A stretch of 64,000 nt of DNA from Pilasporangium apinafurcum. Taxonomy: Eukaryota > Oomycota > Peronosporomycetes > Pythiales > Pythiaceae. The DNA lies in contig BCKE01000019.1 of the NCBI GenBank assembly GCA_001600495.1, positions 156,992 to 220,991 of the forward strand. The letters are read 5' to 3'. A model generated the notes under the pieces. It was given only the letters and a program-made list of their open reading frames with translations, did not search any database and was not told where the DNA came from. The position numbers and the translations under genes were made by a program. Positions 10,657 to 21,638 of this stretch are shown in pieces (within the stretch, counting starts at the first letter, position 1; each line of letters starts with the position of its first letter).

Positions 10657-12156
10657 ATGGTAGCCCAGGAGCTCCAAGAACCTACATCATCAACAGCTCA
10701 AGACCAGTCAAAGGCAACAACAACTGATGCCACAAAAGATGGCGCGGTCTTCGTGTACGAACCACCACAGTTCTTCTCGGAAAAAAGCGTTGTGCCCAAG
10801 TGGTTACAGTCATGGATCGCCGACACTTTCCACTTTGTAACGATTCATTACAATCTCTGGCCATTCCCAGTGCTGGCGCTCTTCTACTACTTGTACAAGG
10901 TATTTACGCATGTGATGGCTGGTAGCGTAGGCTTGATGTATCTTCCTCACTCACGTTCTGTGGTTTGTTTGTGATATTTTGCATAGATCGGCTATGGGTT
11001 TGTCGCTATTGCTGCTATCGCGTTGTATTTGCCGTCGTTCTTGAATGGTGACCAAAGCACTGCCAAGGGCCGCCAATGGGATGCCTTCCGTGGCATGAGC
11101 TTGTGGAATATGAGCGCGAATTACCTTGGGTGAGTTGCATTATCCATTTTTTTGCTTTGGTGGCTATTGTAGTAGATGGATAAAACGCTTACTTTGGTCG
11201 TTGTTGATGCTATTTAGAATAAAGGTGATTCGCGAGCAAGAGCTGGATGGTAACAAGAAGTACATCTTCGGATACCATCCACATGGTATCATTGTGTTGT
11301 CTCGCATTGCGACCTATGGCGGCAACTGGGAGAAAGTGTTTCCGAGTGTTGTTTGCCGTGCGCTGGGAGCCTCTACCATGTTCTTCGTACCGCTTGGTCG
11401 TGAACTCTGTTTATGGTATGCTTAACATCCTCTGCTGCTACCATTTTGATCCACACTCAGCTCATGTATAACCGTATCTGAAATGTTTCTTATAGGTTGG
11501 GTGGCGTCGATGCATCTCGCTCCACGGCTGATAAAGTGTTGAAGGCTGGTATGAGTGTGACCGTCTATCCCGGTGGCGTCCCAGAGATCTTCTTGGTCGA
11601 TCCAAAGTCCAAAGAGGTACACATTTACCATTTGTTCGAGCCATTATGTGAGTAAACAAGCAACGACACTCACTTTCTACGTTTTGACTGTTATTCAGAA
11701 CGTGCTCGTACTGAAGAAGCGCTTGGGATTCGTGAAGTTGGCGATGCGCCACGGTGCCGAACTCGTACCNACTTTTGTCTTTGGCGAGAAATGGCTCTAC
11801 AAGTATGTAGATAGAATCTTGTTTTGNTGATGGAGTATATACTTACCTTTGATTGTGATCGATGTTGTAGTGTTTGGAATCCTCCAAAGAACGTGATCGC
11901 ATTCTTCCGCAAGACATTGCAGATTCCATTGATCCTTTTCTGGGGAAAGTTCATGTGGATCCCTAAGCAATCCCCAGCAGGGAAACGCTTTGGTGTGGTT
12001 TATGGCAAGCCTATCCCTACCAAACTGACGGCAGAACCTACCGAAGAAGAAATCCGCGCCGTGCATGCAGTCTACGTCGCCGAAGTCGAACGTCTGTTCA
12101 ATCAGTATAAGAAAGACTTTGGCTATGATGACGACGAAACATTGGTCATCACCTAA
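10657..12156 (+). CDS. DGAT2: Diacylglycerol O-acyltransferase 2, paralogue B
   Basis: Triacylglycerol-forming acyltransferase like copy A, in opposite orientation. Starts MVAQELQEPTSS at 10657. Exon 1 ends FYYLYK before GTATTTACG. Exon 2 (IGYGFVAIAAIALYLPSF) completes the membrane hairpin. HPHG lies in GYHPHGIIVLSRI near 11270. Later exons carry LGGVDASRS, YPGGVPEIFLVDPK, RHGAELVPTF and a C-terminal block ending ETLVIT. The N at 11770 is at a silent proline third position, and the N at 11827 is intronic, where copy A reads the equivalent of G. Convergent with the second exonuclease fusion gene, mirroring the left arm. Confidence 0.93.
11563..12152 (+). repeat. Near-identical tract shared with DGAT2 copy A (right member)
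   Basis: Partner of 6616-7205 in inverted orientation. Introns are as conserved as exons, which purifying selection on the protein does not explain. Divergence resumes immediately outside the tract on both sides. Confidence 0.85.
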
Positions 12157-12285
12157 TTTGAAAACTGTATCAGTAACTCTACAAATTTTGTCTTGGACAA
12201 TCAGTCATTGGTTGCAATTAATTTCTACAAAATGCACACGATGAATATTTGAGTTCGTAAAGGCTTTTCATGTAACATGAGGGGC

Positions 12286-15200
12286 TTATACATTGGTCGC
12301 TGGTGCTAGTTGGTGACGTCGGTGACGCTGTCGTCGGTTTCGTTCCGTAGGACGATAGAAAACTCCATTCTCCGTCAAAACTGCTGTGGTGTACTTCGGC
12401 CCTTCCCAATAAATTTTTTCGCAGTCATTGCACATCCAATAATTGGTCACGACCTTCAAAACTTTGGGATGGATCTCTTCTTTGGTTTGGTTACGAACAA
12501 AGTCGATATCGACAGTCGTGAACTCGGTACAATTGCATCGTGCACAGCGCGATGTCCGTTCTTCTTTCCTTTCATAAAGACCAAATTGGGTCTTTATTTC
12601 TCGGAATTGTTTGTAGCAGGCGTCATCAGAAAGCAGAAAGCACGCGCCAGCGTCGCGGCGAGTAACAAGTTGCGTATCTCTTGTCAAAAGAATTCGATCT
12701 TCTTTTGCAGCAAGCGCCAGCATCATGCTCTTATGATCTCGTCCACCGGTGGTTGATACTTTTGCAGGATCCCACGTAATCACATCCACTCCAATTGTTC
12801 GCAGCCATCGACCTACTTGAGCAACCATCGAATCACACAAAAACTTGTGTTCAGGATAGAATTCATCATCGCCTCGCTTTGTGTCTTGGAAACTGTCGTT
12901 TTGCTTAGAATCAGTGTAATCTTCTACGTTAGCACTGCGACCAGAGCTTCCTTTAACCAATGCGAAATCACCAATCTTTTCAATGTCGATGAGGGTGAAA
13001 AACGCACTGGAACGAAGCCAGCTGACCATGGTATGGGAACCACTTCCGGCAGCAAGATATTTTGCACTTTGCAGACCTTTATCTGCGTAAATTCTAATTT
13101 TTGCTGGAGAAGCCGTGGTCGTAGTAGTGCAGGATCGGTGTCCAAACGGAGGAACTGTACCTGGCGAAAAGCCAAAGATCTGTTCACACTCTGTGGCTGT
13201 GGCAAGTCTCAATTTACGTCGACTAACGTTACAAAGGAGCGCCAATTGTACCACATCGAGCTTGGATCGGGAATCAATACATGCAACGGATGGCGACCCT
13301 ATGCAAAACAATGAAGTGTAAGCACCCAGCAACCGGTATTCTTGGCAACAAATTTTCAGTGTACGGACGAACCATTTGCGAAGAAGCAAATGCTATTGAC
13401 TGGCAAAAAGTTTTGAGTTTTTCCTGATTCTTCGCCCTGTTTCAGTAACTCCTTGATCGTTGCAACAGGAAGAAATTTTAGATCCAAATCCGGTAGTTCA
13501 CCTGCATTACACATTCTGGATGCATAGGATGAGTATTGCTGATTCCAATATTGCTGAACGTCTATCATCGTCGATAAACTGGATCCTGGTGTTGAGTTTC
13601 GTTGGTTAATTTCTTCCAGCCACGCCACCCTATACTGTTTTCGATAGGCAATTGCCTCGGACCTCATTTCCTCGCTTAACGGAGAATCGTGGGTAAGTTC
13701 CTGAATGCAACCGCTCAAATTTTCTTCTAAAGTTGCAAGGTCTGTGTTGACGTTTTTGGCGGTGCTAATTGCATAGTTGATTGACAATAATATTTTCGTT
13801 AGCATTAAATAGATCACTCAACAAAGCAAACACGATATAACATACCAAGCTTCAGTCATTTGTACGAGACAAAATGCGTCTAGTGCTGCATACTCAAGCT
13901 GGCTGTATGATAGTGGACGGTTGTCCCAGTTTGAAAGTTGCATCCTCTTCAAAGCAGAGAAATGTTGGTATTAACAGAAGCACACTTAGCATAGTAGGAC
14001 AAACTTACTTTGTCGAGTGGTTTCCCGAGTAACCGGTTGGTTGCATGAGATAAACTGTTCCCGGCCGACGTGCCGAATGACCTGAAAATGGCGGTGCTGA
14101 TCTGTGAATTCGGCGACATACATGATATAAGCAACTTGATCTATCATTCTGTCTTACGTGAAAGGACTACACACCTCTACAAATGGGTATATCGAGTTAA
14201 AGGCGGCTCGCTCAGGAAACGTTTGCTGCAGTACTGTTATTTGGAGTATTAGAATGCCAAATTCCTTGTGTTACATACATACCCCATTGGATGTTATGAA
14301 AGATACACAGCGCCTCGTACCTCGTAGATCTGAATGAAACCCAAAACCAACCTTCAGAAATCGCTCCGAGGTTAACAATTGCCATAAAAAATCATCAAAC
14401 AGGAAGTCATTATCCTGTGGCATTATCACAAGTTAGTATAGCAGTAGATTTCAGCAATTAAAAGCGTCTATCTCTTACATGAAGCGCGAGTAAGTCAATG
14501 ATGAACACATGTGACGAAGATGCGATCTGTAAGATACTTGCAATTGCTGTGTGTACGAATGTGTCAAATTGAGCAGCCCTTGCTGTAATCGGTTTCCATT
14601 CGACATCTAGACCTACAACCTGTCTCGAGCCAAAGGGAGATGACTTCGTGGTTTCTCCATAATCTGTTGCCTTTTCGTTGTGATCACCAAAGAAGTGATT
14701 TATTGCTTCTTGTATATGTTCTTCTCTGTCGCAGAAGAGTACTTTGTCATGATCAAGTGACATGCTTAAATACTCTTTTGTTGAACATGTGTCTTCAATT
14801 TCACTCTTGCCGCATTGTGTTGTAATCTGTGAGGCATCCACTTCAAAGTCGGACAGCCCCATTCTTGTTGCTAATTGCTTCACATGCTGAAACTCACCCG
14901 CTGCCACCATTTGTTCAAGAAGGACATTTTGAAGTGTGGCATCACTACCTGCAAATGTAAGCGCGAGCTGCCATCGTTTTTTTTCAATCAATCGGAGTAG
15001 CCCATCTCGACTGTAGAGAGTATCTATGGTCAGTCAGCAGTGTAGCGGTTGGTATTGGCGAATACAGATGAAACGATATTCGTGATATTGCTCTTACCGA
15101 TGTCAGGATAATCAGTATGCAGATTATAATTCTTTACCAGACGATGTGCCTGTTAATGATCGCGCGAAAACGTGTCAGTGTTCGCCAGCGATGAAAACGA

Positions 15201-16255
15201 TAGAGGTAGCACATGTTACCCGTCCGAAATCTTTCACCTCGATGCATTCGTCCACAAGAGTCTTAATTAGAGCTACACGGTTGCACAAATGCGTGGAAAC
15301 AAGAGCATTTTAGCAAATGGTGTTGCTGCTTACGAAGTGTTTCAGGTCACGCACCTTTCGTTGTGTCATTATCAAATGTCCGTACGAGTAACTCGGCCGA
15401 TGTCCAATCTTTTGCATGCACCAATCTCTTAACGATTTCCTTAAATGACCAATCAATATTGCTGAAGGTAGAGCACAATTTTATCACAGCGGAGTGATAT
15501 TTTCTGTCGAGTAAATAGTCTAACGCACGCCGAATCCGCGTTTCTTCCATTTCCGTCAATTGAAACAGGTCGAGAATTTCAACCAGCAGCTTTTGATCCT
15601 AATAATGAAACGACAATGAGAAAAATATGCCCGATAGGTTATCAGCCGATTATTAAACAAATCTACTTACCACTGTTTGCGGTGTTTCCAGCGCGTTGAT
15701 ACAAAATGAGCGAAGTTCAGCGTTCGTCTGCCCTTCATGTCGACAATACTCAGTGTGCGCTTTGTCCTCTCCCTCAGTAAGCTTCTTCAACGCATTCACT
15801 ACCAGAAATGCCAGTGGTGCATTTGATTGTAGTACTTTCTTTTTTTTCTTCTCCTTCTTAGCTGTCGTTTCTCGCTTGTCACTGTTGTCATGCATGGGTT
15901 GCTTCTCCATAACATCAAATGGAGATCTATCGTCTAGAGAGGACGTTTGCCGCAGCTCTTGCGCTAGAGCCAAAACAACATGCACTGCAAATCGCCAAAA
16001 CTCCTGCACAGCCGAATGACTTATATCAGCAAATACGTCACTCAATGTCGCCTCCAGCTCTGCAAACTTGTTGATTCCTCGCGTTGCCGGTGCACCATAG
16101 AACGCCGCATAAATGGCTGCCGCCCAACTCGTTGCAGCCGTCGCGTCTGCGTCGTGTTGTATTCGTTCGGCTCCATTCTCAGTGCTGTTGATGGATTCAT
16201 ATCGCGCCAAGAAACTCGCCACCAACACCTTTCGCATGCTTGTCGTGTCTGCCAT
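12286..16255 (-). CDS. 3'-5' exonuclease / YbaK deacylase-like / Mut7-C nuclease fusion, paralogue B
   Basis: Paralogue of the left-arm gene with the same domain order and matching intron positions where I checked. Starts MADTTSMRKVLV at 16255; exon 1 ends near 15671. Landmarks: VVGLDVEWKPI near 14615; a YbaK-like domain (FGFSPGTVPPFGH near 13150); Mut7-C (LCDSMVAQVGRWLRTIG, then DTQLVTRRDAG); zinc ribbon (RCARC then CNDCEKIYWEGPKY). By eye, protein identity to paralogue A is only around half, so the duplication is old. The C-terminal tail after the zinc ribbon differs and is basic. The second copy indicates that the three-domain fusion predates the duplication. Confidence 0.85.
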
Positions 16256-16739
16256 TTTGGCTAATGGGTGCAGAATGCGGAATGCTGGTCAACAAGGAAA
16301 CTTGGGTTGATTTTTGGCTATAGAAAGCTTAAGTTCGTGTGTGAGCAATGAAGATCTATCGCACTTAATATGAAGTAGCACCAGCCATGGAAAGAAATAT
16401 TTGGTTTTGGACACTCTTGCAAAAAGCGAATTTATACTAAAATATTTCATGCACTAAAATAATAAATTTTGTACTTGTACAATATTTCATTTCGTAATTT
16501 ATGTATTTTTCATCTCATTTTGTAAGAAAAAAGCAATATATAATGAAACTAAGTTCTATAAACCTGAAATTTACACTTCGTAATTTTTCGAATCTCATTT
16601 AGCATATTCGAGTTGTAATGCGTAATTACGCTCACATATTTTACGACCTCTTTTTACCATCAACTCATCCAAGAGATGCGGGTAAAAAAGCGCGGGAAAG
16701 CTACAAGGCACGAAGAGCTACCAAAGCATATCGGCAACA
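16256..16739. other. Divergent promoter region, no gene seen
   Basis: AT-rich spacer between the divergent starts of exonuclease fusion paralogue B and RFC5. It probably contains both promoters. No RNA gene or repeat recognised. Confidence 0.4.
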
Positions 16740-18120
16740 ATGGTGGAGGACGTGGAAATGAAATCAGCGGACAACAGCACGCCGTCTTTTGAGGGGATTT
16801 CCTCCAAGAATCGTGCAACTGAGTCGTGGCCATGGGTAGAAAAATACCGGCCGTCCAGTCTCGATGATCTGATCGCACATCAAGAGATCGTGTCAACGCT
16901 CAACCGGCTCATCGATGCGCAGAAACTGCCCCATTTGCTCTTTTACGGCCCACCAGGCACTGGGAAAACGTCCATGATCATCGCGGCAGCTCGCCGACTG
17001 TATGGCAAGAATTACGGCTCAATGGTCTTGGAGGTATGTGTTTGTTGTTGAATTCCTTTAGTGAAATTTGTGTGTGGTGAGGTATATGTTACAGACAAAA
17101 TGCATTTGATGTAGCTTAATGCGTCAGACGATCGTGGCATTGATGTCGTTCGCAACCAGATCAAAGAGTTTGCAGGCACAAAAAAGCTCTTCAGGTATGA
17201 TGACTAATGTCTATTTGTCTCATTTAACATCTGGAGATCTAAACCAGCAACTGATATTTGTTATCCATTGTACCATTTTGCAGTGCGGGCGTGAAGTTAA
17301 TTATTTTGGATGAAGCTGACTCAATGACAAATGATGCGCAATTCTCACTTCGTCGAGGTAAGTAACAATAGCTGTTGACACAGCATATCAGAATTGACTC
17401 TTAGCTATGCTGTGGTGTTGCTGCCATAGTAATCGAAAAGTATACCAAGAATGCGCGGTTCTGTTTGATTTGCAATTATGTAAGCAAAATCATTCCCGCG
17501 CTACAATCACGCTGCACGCGATTTCGCTTTGCACCGCTGAAGGAATCACAAGTCGAAGATCGAATCAAGCACATTGCAGAGCTAGAAAAGTGGGTTATTT
17601 GTGTACCTGTTGCTGAATTGGACGGATATCATAATGAGCTCACGGATGTGACGTGTGTTACAACAGCCTCAATATGACCAAAGATGGCTTCCAGGCAGTA
17701 CTTCGCTTGGGTCAGGGTGACATGCGTCGTATTCTCAACATCCTGCAGGCCACATCGATGGCGAATGAGGTCGTCAACGAAGCCAACGTGTATCTTTGCA
17801 CGGGTAACCCACTGCCGAAAGATATTGAATCTATTGTCCATTGGCTGTTCAATGAAAGTTTCTCCATGGCGGTACAAAAATGCACTGAGATGCAAAAGAT
17901 GAAAGGTTACGCCACGAGCGACATCCTGCAAGATGTCTATCAGTACACGCTCGATCTGGAGTTGCCACCGAGCTGTCGCATGTATTTATATGACGAACTA
18001 GCGAAGCTTGAACATCGCCTTGCAAGCGGTACGACCGAGGAATTGCAACTCACATCACTTGTCGCAGTGTTTACCATCGCTCGCGAGCAAATGGCTACTG
18101 GTATGACCATGTCCAAGTAA
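16740..18120 (+). CDS. RFC5: Replication factor C small subunit (RFC5-type; yeast Rfc3)
   Basis: AAA+ subunit of the clamp loader that places PCNA on primer-template junctions. Exons: 16740-17033, 17115-17194, 17284-17357, 17430-17589, 17667-18120, all GT-AG. Motifs: [15 protein letters not shown] at the N-terminus, Walker [20 protein letters not shown] across the first junction, Walker B ILDEADSM, the SRC box QSRCTRFRF and sensor-2 GDMRRILN. The length of about 350 aa is normal for this family. The first exon matches the RFC5/Rfc3 branch better than RFC2 or RFC4 ([15 protein letters not shown]-like ending). The exon 4 donor (GTGGGT) is slightly unusual; the other sites are strong. Confidence 0.93.
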
Positions 18121-18297
18121 GTAGATCACCCAAAAGTAATCAACCATCACATCACAATGTAAAACCGCTTTTTATTTGATTGGTACTGGCAGGAGAAGCC
18201 TAATCTTTTCGCACTGTCAATGAACATGATTGACAAAGCACACGCAGGGACACTTACAGGGATCTTCTCCTCCGTTCTCCGTCCTCATATCTACTGC

Positions 18298-20217
18298 TTA
18301 CTTTTCCAATTTCAGGATCTTACCAATGGCGATCGTCTTGCCTTCGTCTCGCAGCGTCAGACGCCCCAATTGCGGGAACGTCTCAAACGTTTCCACCGAG
18401 ATACTTTGCTCCACTTCGATACGACAGATCACGCTCTGACCTTGCTTGATGAATGTCACATGCTTCTTGACAGGCTTCTGCGTCTTCGGGTCAATCGGGA
18501 GCAACAACTTGGTAATCGTACATTCTTGCGCGATCGTGTGCACGTGCAAGATGCACTTGTACCCAGCAGTCAACAGCGGACGATGCTCCAACGTATCGAC
18601 CAACGCGATTTGCGCAGCAAACGTGCGCACTGCGCGCGGTTGCGGCTCACGCTTGGGGTCACACAATACAAAACCCTTGAGCACATCCTCCAGCCCACAC
18701 GACAGCCGAATCGTCACATTTTCACCCGGTTTCGCGGTGCGCACGGGCTGTTCGTTAATATACACCTGATTCACAACAGCCGACGAGTTCGTGGGCATCA
18801 GGAGCACCTTCTGGCCGGTTTTTAGCACTCCTGACTCGACTTTACCCAACGCAATCGTGCCTCGTTCCTGGTAGCGGTCCAAGATGGGCACACGCAATGC
18901 ACTTTCTGGGTTTCGGTCAGCGATATGCATCGTGTCCATGAAGTTAATGAGCGAATCACCATCATACCATGGTGCCTTGGCAGAATCAATGCGCGTCTTG
19001 ATGTTCTCACCCGTCAGTCCCGACACAGGGATGAACGCAACGTCACGCTTGACCGCAAACCCGCATGTGCGAAGGAATGGACGTAGCTTGTTGGCGCATT
19101 CATCAAACCGTTCCTGTCCCCAGTTGGCTTCGTCCATCTTATTGATCACCACAATAAGTTTGTTGATCCCCAACGTCTTGGCGAGCATGGCGTGTTCGCG
19201 GGTTTGGCCGCCACGTTCGAAACCAGTTTCGAATTCGCCTTTACGTGCTGAAATTACGAGAATACCAATATCGGCCTGCGATGCGCCTTGAATCATGTTA
19301 GGAACGTAGTTCTTATGACCAGGCGCATCCAATATCGTGAAGCGACGGTTGACGGTGTCGAAATGTGCGCGACCAACTTCGACAGTCTTCCCCTTCGCCC
19401 GCTCTTCTTCGCTCGTGTCCATGATATATGCTAGGAACCAACTGTCACGGTTGCGTGCCTTCGCTTCTTTCTCATATCGCTCGATCATTCTTTTGTCGAC
19501 CATTTCCATCAAGTACAGAAGGTTACCCGAGAGCGTCGACTTGCCAGCATCGACGTGACCGATCAGCACCACATTCAAGTGTTCGCGTGGATCTTCATCA
19601 CCAACTTCTTCTTCTTCCACGAATTCGTCGTTTTCCTCTTCACCATCAACATTCTCACCAGTTTCTTCGGTTTTCTCGTTCAACTCGAGCTTCTCCACTT
19701 TCTCTTCCAACGCCTCAGTATTAGCAGCAGGGGAAGCGGCAGGGGAAGCAGCAGGGCTCGCTACCTTTGGAGATTCTTTGACAGGAGATGGTACCGGTGT
19801 ACTCTTCTTGGCAGTGATAGCTGGACTGTTTGGAGCAGGTGCAGCAGCACTACCCAACGTCACGGCAGCTCCTCCCTTCTTTGGCACTGGCATGACTGGG
19901 TTGAACGATGGTGTTGCCGGAGGTGCAGGTGGAGCGGAAGGTGGTGGTGGTGGCGGTGGTGGCGCATACGATGGCGCCCATGAAGAAGCCCCAGGATTGA
20001 AGGTGAATGACTTGGCGCTAGCGCTCAAACTCGATTTCTTTTCTGTATTCACACACACAACAACATACCCAATTTGTGAGCAAAGATTCGTTTAGAACGG
20101 AACTGCAGTGGCCGCAAGAAGTAGCTGTTCGCTATCCTAATGCGTGCATCAACATATAACAGACACTCATAACATAGACTTGACCAGATTGAGCGTACCT
20201 GGATTGTTTGCGTCCAT
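18298..20217 (-). CDS. GSPT1: Eukaryotic peptide chain release factor GTP-binding subunit eRF3
   Basis: Translational GTPase that acts with eRF1 in stop-codon recognition and release. A tiny 19-bp first exon (20199-20217, encoding MDANNP plus one base) is spliced to 18298-20042. This replaces an intronic ATG reading MCVNTEK. The N-terminal extension is rich in Pro/Ala/Ser (PPPPPPPPSAPPAP) and acidic residues instead of yeast-like Q/N repeats. GTPase motifs: GHVDAGKST (G1), DAPGHKNYVPNMI (G3), VVINKMDEANW (G4), then domains II and III ending ILKLEK. IMDTSEEERAKGKTVEVGR and the extension separate it from EF-1A and HBS1. Confidence 0.92.
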
Positions 20218-20582
20218 TGCGGTTGATCAGAGAAAGAGAGCAAGCGAGATGTATGTGTGTGTGTCTTTCCCCGTTAGTGCTTTCTAGTTGCAGGTGATGA
20301 CTGGAAGAGCTCCCCGCCACTTCGTTTAAGTGCGCTCAATATTGTAATATCTTGTTTAAGTATCATATTTAATGGATTTCAGTATTTCACGTACAGAATA
20401 GATACTTAAAAAAGAAAATACAGTTCTAGTGCATTTATGTGGGACCGGTTCAGCTCCAGAACCGTGCACAAATTTGTCAAAAATACACTTTTTTTGACAT
20501 TATCGACAGATCTGTGTGATGATTGGCGAGTAGGAAATGTAGCCATCTTGCTTGGTCTCACGAAGCCAACGAAAGAGAGGAG

Positions 20583-21554
20583 ATGCAGGCGAGCAGCATT
20601 GTGACGGAGATCGACGCCGCCATCGAGCGCGTCGTCGCGCACTTTGAAGAGAACGATTTAGCACTACGTATTGATGTACTCCGTAGTCTAAGCGAACAGG
20701 CGCGATTGGCGCTGGAAACGGAGCGCATCAAGGAGCGGCTCCATCAACACCCAGTAACAAAAGATTTAGTTGCTGCTGTCGCCACGCGTTCCACTGTCTT
20801 TGAACGGCTTATGGCGGGGTTGCGCGTAGAAGAACATACGTGTAACTATGATGTAGAGCGCAATGTCACGATGAACACGTTGGTCCGCTGGAAATTGGCG
20901 CCATCACCTGCTTCCGAACAAAAGCACAAGAAGCGCAGGAAAGGCAGCAAGAATGAGAGCGCATGTGCAGAAACTCTACTGACCATGTTGTTGGTGCGTT
21001 ATATATACACACGCCATTTGAATGAGAATGGAGAATCGCTGGTCGAGTTTAAGGTGGATGTTTCCTTAGGGGCGAATGCAGCACCGAAAGAACTTGTGCA
21101 TTTCGCTATGACGAGCACATCAATCTACCCGCGTAGCTTTTATGAAGAGAATCACGACTTAGATAACGCCTCTGAGGATGACGAAGAAGAAGACACGAAC
21201 GATGGGTCTGTAGATGTGAAGAAAGTGGATCAGGAGGATGAAAGTGATGAAGCAGCAAGTAGTGTAAAGCGTGAAGCTAAAGAGGAAGAAGACGAAGAAG
21301 AGGAAGACGATACACTCTATGGAGAGGCTGTTCAAGCGTTCAACTTTGATGACAGTGTGCTGGCCGAGATTGCCGAGTGGATGCATGCAGATAAAGAGCA
21401 GGTAGACCCGACCAACATCATCGAGTTCTTTCTGGCGTTGCCGGTTTTCGAAGATGAATGGTTGCTGGATGAACGTATTTGCGAGATTCTCTTCAGTTCC
21501 CCCACAGAGTTTGACGTCGAGAGTGAGAGTAATGACAGTGAGGATGATAAGTAA
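20583..21554 (+). CDS. Acidic hypothetical protein (about 323 aa)
   Basis: Single-exon frame. I prefer the Met at 20583 (MQASSIVTEIDAAIE); an in-frame upstream ATG at 20523 also exists. The N-terminal third is predicted helical, followed by a basic patch KHKKRRKGSK (possible nuclear localisation). Then a folded region ends near YPRSFYEENHD. A long Asp/Glu run follows (about residues 200-270). A C-terminal helical segment has ALPVFEDEWLLDERICEILF. No domain recognised. It ends head-on to the large EF-hand/FN3 gene. Real by length and codon regularity; function unknown. Confidence 0.7.
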   Translation: MQASSIVTEIDAAIERVVAHFEENDLALRIDVLRSLSEQARLALETERIKERLHQHPVTKDLVAAVATRSTVFERLMAGLRVEEHTCNYDVERNVTMNTLVRWKLAPSPASEQKHKKRRKGSKNESACAETLLTMLLVRYIYTRHLNENGESLVEFKVDVSLGANAAPKELVHFAMTSTSIYPRSFYEENHDLDNASEDDEEEDTNDGSVDVKKVDQEDESDEAASSVKREAKEEEDEEEEDDTLYGEAVQAFNFDDSVLAEIAEWMHADKEQVDPTNIIEFFLALPVFEDEWLLDERICEILFSSPTEFDVESESNDSEDDK

Positions 21555-21638
21555 AACAAATAGATAGTTGGTGTGATGTAGATGAATACTCTTATCAAGT
21601 CCATATTACGAGTCTCATAGTCCATATTTATTCTGCAT

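Noticed and set aside
18220-18825. 201-aa plus-strand frame opposite eRF3
   Set aside because: Antisense shadow of strongly conserved eRF3 codons.
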